64,000 nt of DNA from Mycobacterium sp. 1081908.1 (GCF_001673535.1 NZ_LZLY01000155.1:1-64000); one strand, 5' to 3'; shown: positions 45,547-55,151, numbered from the stretch's first letter. Numbers and translations are program-made. The notes: generated by a model not told the origin, from the letters alone.

Positions 45547-48114
45547 GTGAGAATCGCGATCACCGGAGCCAGCGGCGTGCTCGGACGCGGCCTGGCCGCC
45601 CGGCTGCTCAGCCAGGGCCACGATGTCGCCGGGATCGCGCGGCACCGGCCCGAAAGCTGGCCGAGCGCGGCGGATTTCGTCGAGACGGACATCCGGGCCT
45701 CGGAAGCGGTCAAGCGCGGCGTCGCCGGCGCGGACGTCGTCGCGCACTGCGCGTGGGCACGCGGCAGCGAGCGGGTCAACATCGGGGGAACGCTCAACGT
45801 CCTCGAGGCCATGGCCGAAACCGGAACCCGGCGCATCGTTTTCGCGTCGTCGGCGCATGTCTACGGCGCGGGCGACGCCCCGAAGACCGAGCACGACGCC
45901 CGGACCCCCGTCAGCGCCGACGGCCGGCACCAGGCCCGCGTCGAGCAGCTGCTCGAGGATTCGGGCCTGGAATGGATCGCCATCCGCTGCGCGCTGGTCC
46001 TCGGCCGCGGCGTCGACAACTGGGTGCGCCGGCTGTTGGCGTTGCCGGCGTTTCCCGGCGGGGCGGCCGATCGCCGCATGCAGGTCGTTCACCTCGATGA
46101 CGCGCTTCGGCTGTTCAGCCGGGCGATCGTGGACACCGAAGTGGGCAGCGGGCCCGTCAATCTCGCCGCGCCGGGCGAACTGACCCTGCGGCGGGTCGCC
46201 ACGACGTTGGGACGCCCGATCGTGCCGTGGGGCGTGCGATCGGCCGAGCTGCGACTCGTGCAGAGCGCCCCGTTCATGGATACCGCGCGGTTGCGCGAGC
46301 AGTGGGGATTCCGGCCGGCGTGGAGCTCCGCCGAGTGCGTCGAGGACTTCGCCGTCGCGGCACGCGGCCGCGTCACGGTGGGCAAGCGGGTGGTGTCGCT
46401 GCCCTGGCGGATGACCAGCATCGGCGACCTGCCCGCCGTCGACGCGCCGAGCGAGGACGGCGTGAAACCCGATTGGGCCGGCCCGGCCGGCGATAACGGG
46501 GAGTTCGACACCCCGATCGACCCGCGCTTTCCCACCTTTCTGGCCACCAACTTGTCGGAGGCGTTGCCGGGTCCGTTCTCGCCGGCGTCGGCCTCGGTCA
46601 CGGTGCGCGGGCTGCGCGCCGGCGGCGTGGCCATCGCCGAGCGGCTGCGGCCCGGCGGCGTCATCCAGCGCGAAATCGCGATGCGCACGGTCGCGGTGTT
46701 CGCCAACCGGCTCTACGGCGCCATCACCTCGGCGCACTTCATGGCCGAAACGGTGCCCTTCGCCAAGCCCGCGACGATCGTCAGCAACAGCGGATTCTTC
46801 GGCCCCAGCATGGCGTCGCTGCCGGTGTTCGGCGCGGAGCGTCCGCGCTCCGAAACCGGCCGTCTCCGAAGGCAACTGCGGACCGTTCGCAACATCGGGG
46901 TATTCGGGGTCAACCTGATCGGCCTATCCGCCGGGTCGGCCGCCGACACCGACGAGTTCGTCGCCGATGTCGATCGCCTGGAACGCCTGGCCGACGGCGA
47001 CATCACCCAACTCGACGATCGCCGGCTGCTGAGCCTGATCGCGCTGGCGCGCGACGACGTGGTGCACGGCTGGGTGCTGGCCTCGGCGTCGTTCATGCTG
47101 TGCGCCGCGTTCAACGTGTTGTTGCGCGGTTTGTGCGGGCGAGACACCGCCGCCCCCGCCGGACCGGAATTGGTCAGCGCGCGATCGGTCGAGGCGATGC
47201 AGCGGCTGGTGGTCGCCGCGCGGCGCGACCCGAAAGTGACGGCGCTGCTGGCCGAACCGGGGGAGCGGCTGGGCAAGCTGGCCGTCGAGGCGCCGGAGTT
47301 TCACGCCGCGGTGCTGGCCGAGCTGGCGCTGATCGGGCATCGCGGCCCGGCCGAGCTCGAGATGCTGTCGACCAGCTACGCCGATGATCCCGAGTTGCTC
47401 GTGCGCATGGTGACCAGGGCGATGAGCGCGCCTCCCGCACCGCAGCCAGAACCGGCCCGGATTCCGCTGCGGGCCAGGCCGATTGCGCGCCTGGCGGGAC
47501 ACCAACTTCGCGATCGCGAGGTCCGCCGCGACAAGGTGGTGCGGGCCAACTGGATGTTGCGCAACCTGATGCGGGAGTACGGGCGCCGGTTGGTCGAAGC
47601 CGGAATCCTTCGGACCGCCGACGACGTGTTCTACCTGCTCGTCGATGAGCTGGACGCGCTCCCCGCGGATGTCGGAGGCGTGGTGGAGCGACGCCGGGCC
47701 GAACGACGCAGGTTGGCCTCCGTCGTTCCGCCGACGGTGTTCAGCGCGAGCTGGCAGCCGACCACGACGACGTCGGAGACCCTGGCCGGCGGGGACACCC
47801 TGCGCGGGGTCGGCGTCTGTGGGGGACGGGTGCGCGGCCGGGTGCGGATCGTGCGGCCCGACACCATCGACGACCTGCAGCCCGGCGAGATCCTCGTCGC
47901 GGAGGCCACCGACGTCGGCTACACCGCCGCGTTCTGCTACGCCGCCGCCGTGGTGACCGAACTCGGCGGCCCGATGTCGCACGCCGCGGTGGTGGCCCGC
48001 GAGTTCGGGTTCCCGTGCGTGGTGGACGTTGCGGGAGCTACCAAGGCTTTGCCGCCCGGCGCCCTCATCGAGGTCGACGGCAGCACGGGGGAAATTCACG
48101 TCCTCGAGCCATAG
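45547..48114 (+). CDS. SDR epimerase fused to PEP-utilising mobile domain (Rv2047c-like)
   Basis: An 855-residue fusion. Residues 1 to about 270 are an extended SDR/epimerase (IAITGASGVLGRGLAARLL, VFASSAHVYGAG). The usual Tyr-x3-Lys appears altered near DGRHQARVEQLLE, so SDR catalysis is doubtful. From about 330 the protein resembles the substrate-binding and swivelling-His parts of the rifampin-phosphotransferase/PEP-synthase group: GHRGPAELEMLSTSY, then the mobile domain with catalytic His in TELGGPMSHAAVVAREFGFPCVV. No N-terminal ATP-grasp domain is present. GTG start 3 bases after pks12, so cotranscribed; the same pair occurs in M. tuberculosis. A role in mycoketide metabolism is suggested by context only. 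Confidence 0.85.
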   Translation: MRIAITGASGVLGRGLAARLLSQGHDVAGIARHRPESWPSAADFVETDIRASEAVKRGVAGADVVAHCAWARGSERVNIGGTLNVLEAMAETGTRRIVFASSAHVYGAGDAPKTEHDARTPVSADGRHQARVEQLLEDSGLEWIAIRCALVLGRGVDNWVRRLLALPAFPGGAADRRMQVVHLDDALRLFSRAIVDTEVGSGPVNLAAPGELTLRRVATTLGRPIVPWGVRSAELRLVQSAPFMDTARLREQWGFRPAWSSAECVEDFAVAARGRVTVGKRVVSLPWRMTSIGDLPAVDAPSEDGVKPDWAGPAGDNGEFDTPIDPRFPTFLATNLSEALPGPFSPASASVTVRGLRAGGVAIAERLRPGGVIQREIAMRTVAVFANRLYGAITSAHFMAETVPFAKPATIVSNSGFFGPSMASLPVFGAERPRSETGRLRRQLRTVRNIGVFGVNLIGLSAGSAADTDEFVADVDRLERLADGDITQLDDRRLLSLIALARDDVVHGWVLASASFMLCAAFNVLLRGLCGRDTAAPAGPELVSARSVEAMQRLVVAARRDPKVTALLAEPGERLGKLAVEAPEFHAAVLAELALIGHRGPAELEMLSTSYADDPELLVRMVTRAMSAPPAPQPEPARIPLRARPIARLAGHQLRDREVRRDKVVRANWMLRNLMREYGRRLVEAGILRTADDVFYLLVDELDALPADVGGVVERRRAERRRLASVVPPTVFSASWQPTTTTSETLAGGDTLRGVGVCGGRVRGRVRIVRPDTIDDLQPGEILVAEATDVGYTAAFCYAAAVVTELGGPMSHAAVVAREFGFPCVVDVAGATKALPPGALIEVDGSTGEIHVLEP

Positions 48115-48141
48115 GTTGCACACGGACGTGCGGGTGCCGTA

Positions 48142-50373
48142 TCAATCGACGCCGCTACGCTTCGCCGGCGGGTATCCGCGCGACGGCGCCACCATGCGCG
48201 CGTGTAGCTCCGTCAGGGTTTTGGGCGCCCACCAATTCCACTTACCCAGCAGGTGCATGAACGCCGGTAACAACACCATCCGCACCGCGGTCGCGTCCAT
48301 GAGGATGGCGAAGGTCAGCCCGACGCCGAAGATTCGCAGGACGCTGGTGCCGATCTGGGCGGCGAAGGGAATCGCCATCAAGACAGCCGCCGCAGTCACC
48401 ACCCTGCCGCCCCGCGCCAAGCCAAGCGCAACGCTCTCGTCGTTATCCGCCGATGTGCGTTCGGATGCCAGCCAGTATTCGCGGATTCGGGAGACCAGGA
48501 ATACCTCGTAGTCCATGGACAGCGCGAAGACGATACATAGCAAGGGCACGGGCACGATGACAGGAAGCACGCCGGTGGAGGTGGTGCCCAAGCCGGCAAG
48601 GTGACCGTCCTGGAAGATCCACACCAATGCGCCCACCGTTGCGGCGAGGGACAACACGTTGAGCACCAAGGCTTTCAGCGGAACCACAACGCTGCCGGTG
48701 AGCAAGAACAACAGGACGAGCATGACCCCGCCCGCGATCGCGAGAACCGACGGCAACGGCGTCGTGATGGCAGCGATGTTGTCGCGGTTGATCTGCGCCA
48801 GTCCGCCGAAGAGCGCCGTCGGCCCGGTGATGCCGTGCAGCCTGTCGAGTTGGAGGTCGGACGCGGCGGACAGCGGGGGTGCGCTGCTGTCGACGGTCAA
48901 GTATGCGGCCCCGCCGGCCATTCCGGTGGCCGCCGACGGTGGTCCGGTCCGGACGCCGCCGACGTAGGTGCCGCCGGGCGACGAGACGCTCGACACGTCC
49001 GGCACCCGCGACAATTGTGCGCCATACCGGTCCAGGTCCGCCTTCCACAGCCCGCTGGTGTCCGGGACAACCACTGCCACGCTGCTGAACTCGCTGCGCG
49101 GATAGTCGTCGCGGAGTTGGTCACCCACCTGGCGCGCGGGCGCCGACGTCGGAAGCATCCGGTCGTCAGGGATTCCCAATTTGACGCCGGTGGCGGAGTA
49201 AGCGAGGAGGACGAGCAGCGCCGCGGCGCCGATCCCCAGCGAGATAGCATGACGAGCAACGAATTTCGTGAAGCGGTAGAGGACCTGTGCTTCGACTGCA
49301 ACGTGAGCCGGATCTGGTCGGCGCGTCATCCGCCGGATCAGCCTTCGCACGTCCAGGGCGTTCAACCGATCGCCCAGCAGCACGATTGCGGCGGGCGTGA
49401 CGACCAGCGCGCCAAGGGCCGCGAAACCCACCGTTGCGACCCCGGCGTACGCCAGCGACTTAAGCGCAATCATCGGGAACAGCAGCATCGCCGCCATCGC
49501 CAACGCGACCGTGGCCGCAGAAAAGAGTACCGTCCGACCGGCGGTCGCCATGGTGGTGAGGAGGGCGCCATCGCGGTCGACGCCGCTGCTCCTCTCGTCG
49601 CGATAACGGCTCACGATCAGCAAGGTGTAGTCGATCGCCAGCGCCAAACCCAGTCCGGCGCTGATGTTCAGGGCAAACGTTGACACGTCGGTGGCGAGCG
49701 CGATAAGTCTGAGGGATGCAACCGAACCGGTGATCGCCATCAGACCCAGTGTCACCGGCAGCGCGGCGGCGACGAGGCCGCCGAACACCCACACCAGCAA
49801 CAGGAAGCTGAGTGGGACTGCGATCGATTCCATCAGGATCAGGTCTTTGGTCACGCGCTCGGTGACTTGCGAAGCAAGCATGGCGGCCCCGCCGGCGCGC
49901 ACCCTCACCCCGTCTCGGTCGTGGACGAGTCGGTCGGACAGCTCCCGCGCATACCGCGGTGCGTGGTTCTCGTCACCGGCGATGCTGGCGACGATCAACC
50001 CCGACGCGTGGTCTTTGCTGATGAGCCGCGCCGCAGCGGCGGGAGGCACCGTCCACGGTGATGTCACGCCGGCGACATGCGGTGAATGTGCCAACCCGTC
50101 AGCGATCGCCATGCCGACTTCACGTGCGGCACCGTCGATTCCGCCGTTTGGCGCGCTCACAGTGATCAGCAGTTGCTGTTGGCTCTGTCCGAACTTCTGC
50201 GCCATGATCGCGTCCGCCTTGGCGGACTGGGATGCCGGATCGTAGACGCCGCCGGCGGACAGCACCTTAGCCGCCGGCACGGCGATGGCGCCCAGCACGG
50301 TTGTCAGGAGCGCCGCCATGACGACGATCCAGCGCGGCGTGGCGATGGCCAGCCGGGCGATCCGTTGCAGCAC
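48142..50373 (-). CDS. MMPL family transporter
   Basis: A 743-residue RND-superfamily membrane protein of the mycobacterial MmpL/YdfJ type. It has two similar halves, each with one membrane segment, a periplasmic domain, then five segments. The first half has WIVVMAALLTTVLGAIAVPA, LSFLLLVWVFGGLVAAALP and GLGLALAIDYTLLIVSRYRDE with the proton-relay Asp-Tyr pair. The second has FVARHAISLGIGAAALLVL and VFALSMDYEVFLVSRIREYW, again Asp-Tyr. There is no long C-terminal cytoplasmic tail as in MmpL3. It starts 12 bases after the P450 stop and is probably cotranscribed with it, suggesting export of that enzyme's product. No MmpS partner is seen. Confidence 0.9.
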   Translation of the reverse strand: MLQRIARLAIATPRWIVVMAALLTTVLGAIAVPAAKVLSAGGVYDPASQSAKADAIMAQKFGQSQQQLLITVSAPNGGIDGAAREVGMAIADGLAHSPHVAGVTSPWTVPPAAAARLISKDHASGLIVASIAGDENHAPRYARELSDRLVHDRDGVRVRAGGAAMLASQVTERVTKDLILMESIAVPLSFLLLVWVFGGLVAAALPVTLGLMAITGSVASLRLIALATDVSTFALNISAGLGLALAIDYTLLIVSRYRDERSSGVDRDGALLTTMATAGRTVLFSAATVALAMAAMLLFPMIALKSLAYAGVATVGFAALGALVVTPAAIVLLGDRLNALDVRRLIRRMTRRPDPAHVAVEAQVLYRFTKFVARHAISLGIGAAALLVLLAYSATGVKLGIPDDRMLPTSAPARQVGDQLRDDYPRSEFSSVAVVVPDTSGLWKADLDRYGAQLSRVPDVSSVSSPGGTYVGGVRTGPPSAATGMAGGAAYLTVDSSAPPLSAASDLQLDRLHGITGPTALFGGLAQINRDNIAAITTPLPSVLAIAGGVMLVLLFLLTGSVVVPLKALVLNVLSLAATVGALVWIFQDGHLAGLGTTSTGVLPVIVPVPLLCIVFALSMDYEVFLVSRIREYWLASERTSADNDESVALGLARGGRVVTAAAVLMAIPFAAQIGTSVLRIFGVGLTFAILMDATAVRMVLLPAFMHLLGKWNWWAPKTLTELHARMVAPSRGYPPAKRSGVD

Positions 50374-50385
50374 CCGTATTCCCGA

Positions 50386-51561
50386 TTACCACCGCACCGG
50401 GAGTTCGGTGAGCCCACCCGCCAGTGCGTCCGGTGGCAGCCGCAACTCCGTGACGTCGACCGCCAATCGCAACGTGGGGAATCGTGAAATCAGTTGGGAG
50501 AACACCGTCCGGAGTTCGATGCGTGCCAGAGGCGCGCCTAGGCAGTACCTGGCGCCGTGACCGAGAGCGAGATGACTTGCGCCGGAACGCGTCACGTCGA
50601 CCCGGTCGGGGTCCGCGAACGCTGTGGGGTCAAGGTTGCCCGCGCCGAGGTCGAGGAGCACAAGCTCGCCCGTCTTGATGCTGACGCCGTCGATGTCGAA
50701 GTCGGTGCGAGCGTACCGAGGCACCGGGAAGCCTCGGGGGTGTGCGGCCCGCAGGGTTTCCTCGATCGCATTCGGCACCAGCGCGGGCTCCTCGACGAGT
50801 GCCTGCCACTGCTGGGGGTCGGCCAGCAGCAGCATTGCGCTGAGACCGATTTGGACGACCGTGGTCTCGTGTCCCGCGAATAGCAGGGCCATCGTGAGCC
50901 CCGCTACTTCCAGATCGGAGACCCCTTCGACCGCGCAAAGTCGCGAGATCACGTCGTCGCCCGGCTCCTGGCGTTTAGCCGCCACCAGTTGCAGACCGTA
51001 TGTGAAGAGCTGGCCCATCCCCTGTTCGGAGCGCGCCCGGTCGCTCGTGTTGGCGACATCGCTGGTCCAGCGTTGGAATTGATCGCGGTCCTCGTAAGGC
51101 ACGCCGAGCAGTTCGCAGATGACCAGGATGGGCAGGGGCACTGCCAGCATCGTGTGCAGGTCCGCCGGGGGACCATGCTGTGCCATCTCGTCGAGCAGGC
51201 GCGCAGTCAGGGCCTCGATTCTGGTGGTAAGCGCACGCATGTGCTTTGGGGCGAAATGTGGTTGCAGCAGCTCGCGCATGTGTGCGGTATCGGCGTGCTC
51301 GGTGTCGAAATTGCCCACTGGCCCGCCGAAGAACAACGATTCGCCCAACCGCGCTGCGGTCTCAGGCTCGGGGTGCCCTCTGCCGAGCCGGTCGTCATCG
51401 AGCAATCGCCGCACGTCCGAGTGGCGCGTGACGAGCCATGCCGAATCGCCGGTCGCGGTTCGAACCCGGTGGATCGGCCCTTCGGATTGGAGCTCACGCA
51501 GTCGCGGTGCGACCTGGAGCGGATGATCTTGATTGAAGGGCAATTGGGCCACTGTGGCCAT
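50386..51561 (-). CDS. Cytochrome P450 (bacterial class I, soluble)
   Basis: A 391-residue haem monooxygenase. It has the I-helix oxygen-activation motif LLFAGHETTVVQ, K-helix AIEETLR (ExxR), and haem-binding loop LALGHGARYCLGAPLAR with the Cys ligand; Leu replaces the usual first Phe. The layout is like CYP105/107-type bacterial P450s. The start is ATG 51561 with GAGGAGG just upstream; the frame runs further upstream but without P450 sequence. It is followed by the MMPL gene and is divergent from the COQ4-like gene. No ferredoxin or reductase gene is nearby. Confidence 0.92.
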   Translation of the reverse strand: MATVAQLPFNQDHPLQVAPRLRELQSEGPIHRVRTATGDSAWLVTRHSDVRRLLDDDRLGRGHPEPETAARLGESLFFGGPVGNFDTEHADTAHMRELLQPHFAPKHMRALTTRIEALTARLLDEMAQHGPPADLHTMLAVPLPILVICELLGVPYEDRDQFQRWTSDVANTSDRARSEQGMGQLFTYGLQLVAAKRQEPGDDVISRLCAVEGVSDLEVAGLTMALLFAGHETTVVQIGLSAMLLLADPQQWQALVEEPALVPNAIEETLRAAHPRGFPVPRYARTDFDIDGVSIKTGELVLLDLGAGNLDPTAFADPDRVDVTRSGASHLALGHGARYCLGAPLARIELRTVFSQLISRFPTLRLAVDVTELRLPPDALAGGLTELPVRW

Positions 51562-51700
51562 GGAGACCTCCTCGCCACGTCTACTCAAACGTGCTCGGGA
51601 CCACTTCGCAAGCCCCCCGCAAACCCAACTGTTGCATCGACGGGTTGTAACCGTCTTAGATTTGTGCATAGGGGTTTTCTGACGGACAGGGGCTGAGCTC
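51562..51700. promoter_or_regulatory. Divergent promoter region of P450 and COQ4-like genes
   Basis: The 139 bases between divergent starts contain a short palindrome GGTTGTAACC (about 51641-51650) and a wider CCGTC/GACGG inverted pair around 51650-51687, candidate operator sites for an unlinked regulator. No regulator gene lies in the cluster. Confidence 0.35.
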
Positions 51701-52528
51701 ATGCTCGGGGAAAAAACACAGCTCGCCGAATACAGCAGGCCCAATGGCGTCATCCCCGATCGGCGGTCCTGGCGCACGATCCTGCGAGCGTGGCGAGGCT
51801 TCACCGTGACCGGTAAGCGCATGTACGAGTTCTTTTATCTGGCTTCCCTGGAAATTTCGATTCCGTCGACCCCGCGCCTGTTTCACCAGGTTCGCGCTCA
51901 TCCGCACGGCGGCAGAATCATCCGCGACAAACCCGATCTGCTGGCCCTGCTGCGCGATGACGCGTACCTCGCATCGCTGGCCCCCGGAACCGTGGGACAT
52001 GCCTACCGCTCGTTCCTCACCACCAACCGCCTCGATGCCGGAGTGTTCGACGAGTCCGCGGTCGTCCGTCCCTATGCCCAGGCGCGCAACTGGCACGAGG
52101 ACTACTACTACTTCCTGGTGCGGTGCAACGCGATGCATGATCTCCAACACGTCGTCACCGGTTACGGACCGGACATTGCCGGTGAGATCACCGGCATCGG
52201 ATTCCAGTGTGGCCAGATGGAGCCCGCCGGAGCGCTCGAAAAGCTCGGTTACGCTGTCGCGTTCGCCCTGCCGGGTGCCTCATTGCGCCACAAATTGCGC
52301 GTCTACCGGCAGGCGGTCGAACGGGGCCGGCGCGCTGACAAACTGGCCGCGGCACCGTGGGAAGAGCTCCTTGATAAGCCTCTCGACGAAGTCCGAACAC
52401 AGCTCGGCGTCCTACCGAAGCAGATCGCGCACCCCAACGGGGGCTGGTTCACTCGGTGGACGCCTCCCGGTATGAAGCCGGCGACGCGTTGGGACTACGA
52501 CGAAATCTTGGCCCGAGACGGTGGGTAA
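51701..52528 (+). CDS. COQ4-family protein
   Basis: A 275-residue protein of the COQ4 family. The family's zinc signature HD-x2-H-x11-E is intact: His146, Asp147, His150 and Glu162, in AMHDLQHVVTGYG and GEITG. Hydrophobic and aromatic helices (YEFFYLASLEISIPSTP) fit the family's lipid-binding fold. In ubiquinone producers COQ4 supports C1 decarboxylation/hydroxylation of the quinone head group, but mycobacteria are expected to make menaquinone, so the substrate here must be something else. The stop overlaps the downstream P450 start by 8 bases (52521-52528), which makes a joint oxidative step plausible. Its role is unknown. Confidence 0.85.
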   Translation: MLGEKTQLAEYSRPNGVIPDRRSWRTILRAWRGFTVTGKRMYEFFYLASLEISIPSTPRLFHQVRAHPHGGRIIRDKPDLLALLRDDAYLASLAPGTVGHAYRSFLTTNRLDAGVFDESAVVRPYAQARNWHEDYYYFLVRCNAMHDLQHVVTGYGPDIAGEITGIGFQCGQMEPAGALEKLGYAVAFALPGASLRHKLRVYRQAVERGRRADKLAAAPWEELLDKPLDEVRTQLGVLPKQIAHPNGGWFTRWTPPGMKPATRWDYDEILARDGG

Positions 52529-53858
52529 AGGCCGCCCGCCCGGCCCCAGCTTTCTGCAGCTGGGGAAGTGGTGCCTGCGGCATGGGCCGAATTCGTTTGC
52601 CCTGTTGCCGAAGATCGCGGCTCGGTACGGCGACGTCGTTGATATTCCCTTGCCGCTGCCCGGCTGGACGATGACGCTGCTGAGCCATCCCGATCACGTC
52701 GACTACGTTATGGTGCGAAATCACGATCGGTACGTTCGCAACGATCTGACGGCCGATCTGGTGCCGGGTGAGCCCGACGTCCTCCCGGTCCTCGAGGGCG
52801 AGGAGTGGAGGAGGTGGCGCCGGGAACTGAACCCGTTCTTCACCGAGAACTCCTTGGCGTCGTTGAGCGAATCCATGTCGGCCGCGGTGTCTGCGGGCAT
52901 GGAGACCTGGGTGAAGTTCGTCGCACCGGCCCAGTGGATCGACCTGGAACTCGAGCTGGGCAAAGTCGTGATGGACTCGCTGATGCGGTCCATGTTCAGC
53001 ACCGAGTTGGACGCCGAAACCCTGCATCGCTATGTCGGCGCGGCGCGAGACCTCGGCTCCTACACCATTAGTCGCGCCTTCATGTCATCGTTGCCGAAGT
53101 TCGTGCCACGCCCCTTCGCGAGGCGTGGGGAGGCCGCTCAGAGCCTGATGCTGAGCGAGCTCGACAAGGTCATCGCGCGGCGGCGCGCCGAGGGGCCGCG
53201 CTCGGCGCCCGATGTTCTCGACGCGCTGATGACGATGTCCTTGGAATGGTCGCCTGACACGCGCTACCGCAGGCTGCGGACTGAGCTTGCGTCGCTCGTG
53301 TTCGCCGGCTTCGAGACGACCGCGGAATCGGTCTCATGGGCCGTCGCGCTGCTGCGCAGGAATCCGACAACGCTCACGCGGGCCTACGCCGAGGTGGACG
53401 CCCTCGGCGCCGCTCCGATCAAGTACGCACACCTGGACCGGCTTCCGTACCTGCGGGCATGTTTCGACGAAACGTTGCGCATCGCGGCGCCCGCGGGCAT
53501 ATTGCGCACGACGAACGAAGACGACGAGATCGGGGGATACTCCATCCCGGCGCATTCCCACGTCTTGATATCCCCCTATCGCATCCACCGGGACGCTCGA
53601 TTCTGGGTACAGCCGGAACAGTTCGAGCCAAATCGGTTCCTGCACGACAGGATTAACCGAAACGCTTACATCCCGTTCAGCATCGGCCCGCGCAAATGCA
53701 TGGGCTGGCGAATGGCCTACATCGACGGGTTGATGACGCTGGCGGCAATCCTGCAGCGGTACAGCTTCGAGATTCAGCCCGGGTGGAACCCGAAACCGAA
53801 ACTGCGCATATCCACTGCTCTGGCAGGTGGACTACCCGTTCGCCTGGCAGTCCGATGA
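52521..53858 (+). CDS. Cytochrome P450, coupled to the COQ4-like gene
   Basis: A 445-residue P450. N-terminal GPSFLQLGKWCLRHGPNSFALLPKIAARYGD resembles CYP135/138-like and eukaryote-like P450 entries. It has the I-helix LVFAGFETTAESVSW, ExxR in CFDETLRIAAP, a PERF-like FEPNRFLHDR, and the haem loop FSIGPRKCMGWRMAY with Cys ligand. GTG start 52521 lies inside the COQ4-like gene, so translation is coupled. Its 3' end overlaps the convergent third P450 by 27 bases. The substrate is unknown; electron partners are not in the window. Confidence 0.92.
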   Translation: MGKGRPPGPSFLQLGKWCLRHGPNSFALLPKIAARYGDVVDIPLPLPGWTMTLLSHPDHVDYVMVRNHDRYVRNDLTADLVPGEPDVLPVLEGEEWRRWRRELNPFFTENSLASLSESMSAAVSAGMETWVKFVAPAQWIDLELELGKVVMDSLMRSMFSTELDAETLHRYVGAARDLGSYTISRAFMSSLPKFVPRPFARRGEAAQSLMLSELDKVIARRRAEGPRSAPDVLDALMTMSLEWSPDTRYRRLRTELASLVFAGFETTAESVSWAVALLRRNPTTLTRAYAEVDALGAAPIKYAHLDRLPYLRACFDETLRIAAPAGILRTTNEDDEIGGYSIPAHSHVLISPYRIHRDARFWVQPEQFEPNRFLHDRINRNAYIPFSIGPRKCMGWRMAYIDGLMTLAAILQRYSFEIQPGWNPKPKLRISTALAGGLPVRLAVR

Positions 53859-55151
53859 CCGCAGCACCACGGTGGCGCCGCGGGCCGGAACGGGACTGAT
53901 CCCGCCGCGTCGCACCGCCTCGGGTCGCTCGCTGATAGGTCGCACGTCGCAGTCGCCGAATAGCGTTGCGAGCACGACGCGCATCTCGAATTCGGCGAAT
54001 GCTTCGCCGATGCAACGGCGGACTCCGCCCCCGAATGGAATCCACGTGTACGTGCCCGCGCGTTCGCCGAGGAAGCGCTCGGGCATGAATCGTTCTGGCT
54101 CGGGGTAGATTTCCGGCCTCCGGTGCATCAGGTAGATCGATGGCATGACGTTCACCCCGGCGGGCAACGGAACGCCGCCGATTTGCATCGGCGCTGTGAG
54201 ACGCCGTGACACCACTGAGATCACCGGCCTAAGCCGCAACGTTTCTTTGACCACGGCGTCCAGGAACTGTTCCCGCCCCGTGTGGATTTCGTCGACGAGC
54301 CGCGCGTAATGGCCGGGATGGCGGACGAGTCGCTCCACCGCCCATGCCAGTGCCGTCGCCGTGGTCTCGTGTCCGGCCAACAGCAGGGTCATCAGCTCGT
54401 CGCGGATCTCGACGTCGCTCATCGGCCGGCCGTCCTCATGCCGTGCCCGCAACAGGGTGGAGAGCACGTCGGTGCGCCCGTCCAGGTCGTCGGCCCGACG
54501 GCGCTCGGCTATTTCGGCGTAGAGCAGGCGATCGACGCCGAGGAGCAGCCTTTGCACCAGCTTGGCTCTGATGCGCTGGGGGCCCAGGGCGACCAGGAAC
54601 AGCTGAGTCGAAACGCCCGTTGTCCTGGCGAATATCCGCACCATCTCGGCGCGCAGGCGATCCAGGCGGTTACCCTCGTTCAGCCCGAACACCGTGCGCA
54701 GGATTATCTCGAGTGTCAACGCCTGAATCCGCGGGTGCAGACGCACCGGCTTGCCGCGCGGCCAGAGAGCGATCTCGGCCTTGGCGACCGCGGTCATCTT
54801 GTCGGCGTAGGACGCCAAGTGGTTGCCCCGAAAGGGGGGCATGAGGAGACGGCGCTGCTCGCGGTGCGCGTCGTCGTCGAGAAGCAGCATCGAGTTGGCG
54901 CCCAGCGCCGGCACCAGGATGCTCTTTTGCTCACCTGCGTGCAGCAGCTCAGGGGGACCGGTGAACACCTCTTTCACCACGTCCGGATGCGACACCATCA
55001 CCCAAGGAGACTCACCCGCGAGGCGCAACGTGAACATGTCACCGTATCGGGCCGCCGAGCGTCGCATGAACTCCCAGGGGCGCCCTATCCACGCGGCCGT
55101 CTGAACGGCGACTGGAAGTCGAGGACCGAGCGGCAGGGCATCGATGGTCAC
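53832..55151 (-). CDS. Cytochrome P450, CYP135/138-like
   Basis: A 439-residue P450. The N-terminal LPLGPRLPVAVQTAAWIGRPWEFMRR is typical of the mycobacterial CYP135/CYP138 group. It has the I-helix LLLAGHETTATALAW, ExxR in VVKETLRLRPV, PERFMPERFL, and the haem loop IPFGGGVRRCIGEAFA with Cys ligand. Start ATG 55151. It is convergent with the preceding P450 (tails overlap 53832-53858) and follows the SDR gene on the same strand after a 69-base gap, so SDR and P450 may be one transcript. Confidence 0.92.
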   Translation of the reverse strand: MTIDALPLGPRLPVAVQTAAWIGRPWEFMRRSAARYGDMFTLRLAGESPWVMVSHPDVVKEVFTGPPELLHAGEQKSILVPALGANSMLLLDDDAHREQRRLLMPPFRGNHLASYADKMTAVAKAEIALWPRGKPVRLHPRIQALTLEIILRTVFGLNEGNRLDRLRAEMVRIFARTTGVSTQLFLVALGPQRIRAKLVQRLLLGVDRLLYAEIAERRRADDLDGRTDVLSTLLRARHEDGRPMSDVEIRDELMTLLLAGHETTATALAWAVERLVRHPGHYARLVDEIHTGREQFLDAVVKETLRLRPVISVVSRRLTAPMQIGGVPLPAGVNVMPSIYLMHRRPEIYPEPERFMPERFLGERAGTYTWIPFGGGVRRCIGEAFAEFEMRVVLATLFGDCDVRPISERPEAVRRGGISPVPARGATVVLRSSDCQANG

